Source: an uncultured Dialister sp. | GTDB lineage: Bacteria; Bacillota; Negativicutes; Veillonellales; Dialisteraceae | Direction of reading: 5' to 3' | Assembly (NCBI RefSeq): GCF_900541605.1 | Contig: NZ_UQKJ01000048.1 | Location: 1-14,541, forward strand | Length of the DNA: 14,541 nt | Shown here: positions 13,488-14,541 of the stretch, in pieces | How the letters are laid out: every line of letters begins with the position of its first letter | How positions within the stretch are numbered: position 1 is the first letter of the stretch | Notes under the pieces: model-generated | Seen by the model: only the letters and a program-made list of their open reading frames with translations | What the model was told of the DNA's origin: nothing | Databases searched by the model: none | Translations under genes and position numbers: made by a program

Positions 13488-13550
13488 GCTTTCACATCGC
13501 TGCGCTGGTGAAAGCGGGTTGTGGGTTAACGTCGCTGCGCTCGTTAACCG
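13488..13550 (+). repeat. Dispersed hairpin repeat R3, copy b (two tandem hairpins)
   Basis: Hairpin 1: GCTTTCAC (13488-13495) and GTGAAAGC (13508-13515) around the 12-base loop ATCGCTGCGCTG. Hairpin 2: GGTTAACG (13524-13531) and CGTTAACC (13542-13549) around TCGCTGCGCT. The stems differ in sequence but are perfect, while the loops are almost the same. GGGTTGTGGGT just before hairpin 2 is also in the R3 copy at 9982-10035. Confidence 0.75.
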
Positions 13551-13675
13551 GGTGGGGCGCTCCGTTTAAAAGGTAGGAAAGCCTTATATAACGCCCGCTG
13601 GTGACGGCTGATGTATGGAATGGCGGCGAAACCGCGGATTCACCTTATCACCCCGGCGCGAAGCACCTACCACCC

Positions 13676-13716
13676 GGTGAACGAGCATGGCGATGTTCAC
13701 CTGCCACCTTTAGCCC
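13676..13716 (-). repeat. Dispersed hairpin repeat R3, copy c (inverted)
   Basis: GGTGAAC (13676-13682) pairs perfectly with GTTCACC (13695-13701). Read on the minus strand the 12-base loop is ATCGCCATGCTC, close to the loops of copy b. On the minus strand, 13695-13716 matches copy a (9983-10004) at about 18 of 22 positions, starting GGGCTAA and ending GGTGAAC. Confidence 0.7.
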
Positions 13717-13753
13717 TTTTCATCCGCTTGGGATACATCTGTGGGAAACCAAT

Positions 13754-13781
13754 AAAAAAACACGGATACGAATATCCGTGT
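13754..13781 (-). terminator. Intrinsic terminator of the 13800-14306 gene
   Basis: On the minus strand, ACACGGATA, a TTCG tetraloop and TATCCGTGT form a perfect 9-bp stem, followed by a run of six further T residues. It lies about 20 bases after the stop codon. Confidence 0.93.
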
Positions 13782-13799
13782 CTATACCGGCACCTCCTG

Positions 13800-14306
13800 T
13801 CAGCTCTTGGAAGAGGACAGGGTGGTGTCGATTTTATTTTCCGGCTTTTGGGAAATCTGGACGATGTCACTCCGGATCTGTTCCATTTCATCGTTGTTGT
13901 CTGACGTCAGGACCTTCAGGGTGACCGCAGACTTGTCCGCATTGGTCAGGGGAAGTTCGATGGTCTTGGACATGGTGTTATAGGAAAAGGCCACATCCTT
14001 GCCGCCTTTCTTCGGAGTAACCACCAGACGGCCGCCATCCACCACGCCGGTACCGGAGAGGGAGCCATCCACTTCTTTGCTGCCCTGCTGCACTTTGTGC
14101 TCTACGGTTATTGTCTTATCGTCGTTCCGGGTGAAGGTCACGGTTTCCAGGTTCCGGATATGATCGCCGGACCAGTTCACTCCGGCGTCCTGCACGCCCC
14201 ACCAGGTGCCCTGCCAGGGACCACCGCTGATGAAGTGGACGTAGGCGAAGAAGCCGCCTCCAATCAGCAGGATGGCAATCACGATGGCTGCCAGGTATTT
14301 TTTCAT
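13800..14306 (-). CDS. Membrane-anchored or secreted protein of unknown function (168 aa)
   Basis: The N-terminus (MKKYLAAIVIAILLIGGGFFAYV) is a short positive start plus one hydrophobic helix, so the protein is anchored in or exported across the inner membrane. The rest looks like a small beta-rich domain: GPWQGTWWGVQDAGVNW is followed by alternating short strands and loops (VTFTRNDDKTITVEH, GGRLVVTPKKGGKDVAFSY). A polar serine-rich tail ends it. The WxGTWWG start resembles small lipocalin-like or stress-induced envelope domains, but no family can be named. The ribosome site GAAGGA lies nine bases upstream. It has its own probable promoter and a strong terminator, so it is a single-gene unit. 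Confidence 0.78.
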   Translation of the reverse strand: MKKYLAAIVIAILLIGGGFFAYVHFISGGPWQGTWWGVQDAGVNWSGDHIRNLETVTFTRNDDKTITVEHKVQQGSKEVDGSLSGTGVVDGGRLVVTPKKGGKDVAFSYNTMSKTIELPLTNADKSAVTLKVLTSDNNDEMEQIRSDIVQISQKPENKIDTTLSSSKS

Positions 14307-14343
14307 TCTTCCACATCCTTCAGAGAAAAAAGCGTAAATATAC

Positions 14344-14372
14344 TTTATAATATCAAAAATCGGCGATGAAAA
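14344..14372 (-). promoter_or_regulatory. Possible promoter of the 13800-14306 gene
   Basis: On the minus strand TTTTCA (14367-14372) and TATAAA (14344-14349) are 17 bases apart. Both deviate from consensus, but the region is very AT-rich, and the start site would leave a leader of about 30 bases with a ribosome site at 14316-14321. Confidence 0.45.
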
Positions 14373-14422
14373 AAAGGGAGAAGTTGAGATAGCGGGGACT
14401 GTATTTGCAGGGGATGGGTTAA

Positions 14423-14541
14423 GGAAGCACTGATTAAATCGTTGTCCGATTTCATTCTTGGATTTTTATGCAATGCGAGGAATAATTCGACGCGAATAGC
14501 GAGCTATTTAAGGCAGCAGTCCTGCATAGGACTGCTGAGCC
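14423..14541 (-). repeat. Dispersed intergenic repeat R1, right copy (truncated by window edge)
   Basis: The minus strand of 14423-14490 matches the plus strand at 1-68. The fuller right copy shows three successive hairpins: AAATCG/CGATTT (14436-14452), AATAGC/GCTATT (14495-14508) and AGCAGTCCT-GCAT-AGGACTGCT (14515-14536). No open frame of note crosses it. It continues to the window edge, so its outer end is unknown. Confidence 0.65.

Larger units (their letters stand above)
13436..13753. other. Repeat-rich non-coding stretch after the phosphoesterase gene
   Basis: This 318-base gap has no credible gene. It holds R3 hairpins at 13488-13550 and 13676-13716, a possible long-range stem GGGCG/CGCCC (about 13555-13605) and a small hairpin GCGG-CGAAA-CCGC (about 13623-13635). 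No intrinsic terminator with a T-run is seen for the upstream gene. Confidence 0.6.

Noticed and set aside
13436..13753. CRISPR array or tRNA cluster in the hairpin-rich gap
   Set aside because: Hairpins are irregularly spaced, stems differ and there are no equal-length spacers. No cloverleaf or CCA end could be drawn.

Overview
The window looks like chromosomal DNA from a Firmicute with an outer membrane, most likely a Negativicute. Three things point that way. An OmpH/Skp-type periplasmic chaperone and an RND tripartite-efflux operon imply a Gram-negative envelope. A DUF2953-YtfJ/GerW gene pair is typical of Firmicutes. Ribosome binding sites are strong AGGAGG-type and promoters are clean sigma-A/70-like. 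No rRNA, tRNA, CRISPR array, transposase or phage gene is visible. Species cannot be named from the sequence alone.

Layout: (1) 1-582 holds the left copy of a dispersed repeat (R1) and a small two-helix membrane protein gene with its own promoter and terminator. (2) 744-5819 is an efflux locus: a MarR repressor gene, an AcrA-like lipoprotein adaptor and an AcrB-like RND pump, ending at a bidirectional terminator. Nearly identical 20-bp palindromes lie in the marR promoter and just upstream of acrA, so MarR probably controls itself and the pump. The pump gene is split by one extra G in a G6 run. (3) 5989-6663 (minus) is a membrane-anchored protein of unknown function. (4) 6880-9195 is a WYL-regulator / DUF2953 / YtfJ operon with overlapping genes. 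(5) 9398-9947 is a lone ompH/skp-like gene with a near-consensus promoter and a terminator. (6) 9965-12139 is an HD-hydrolase / MTH1-like Nudix / mutY operon joined by two ATGA overlaps, which looks like an 8-oxoguanine (GO) defence unit. (7) 12320-13435 is a membrane-anchored metallophosphoesterase. (8) 13754-14372 (minus) is a small anchored protein with a strong terminator. (9) 14423-14541 is the right, inverted copy of R1.

Between the genes are three families of repeated, hairpin-forming DNA. R1 lies at both window ends in opposite orientation, so the window may be a contig broken at repeats. R2 is a string of mini-hairpins (3-6 base loops) at 9195-9284 and 12170-12297. R3 is a set of hairpins with a related 10-12 base loop at 9982-10035, 13488-13550 and 13676-13716. 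One R3 copy sits in the leader of the HD-mutT-mutY operon between 10-bp direct repeats. These repeats, the shared MarR operator and the frameshifted pump are the most interesting observations. I did not find a clear new defence or biosynthetic system.
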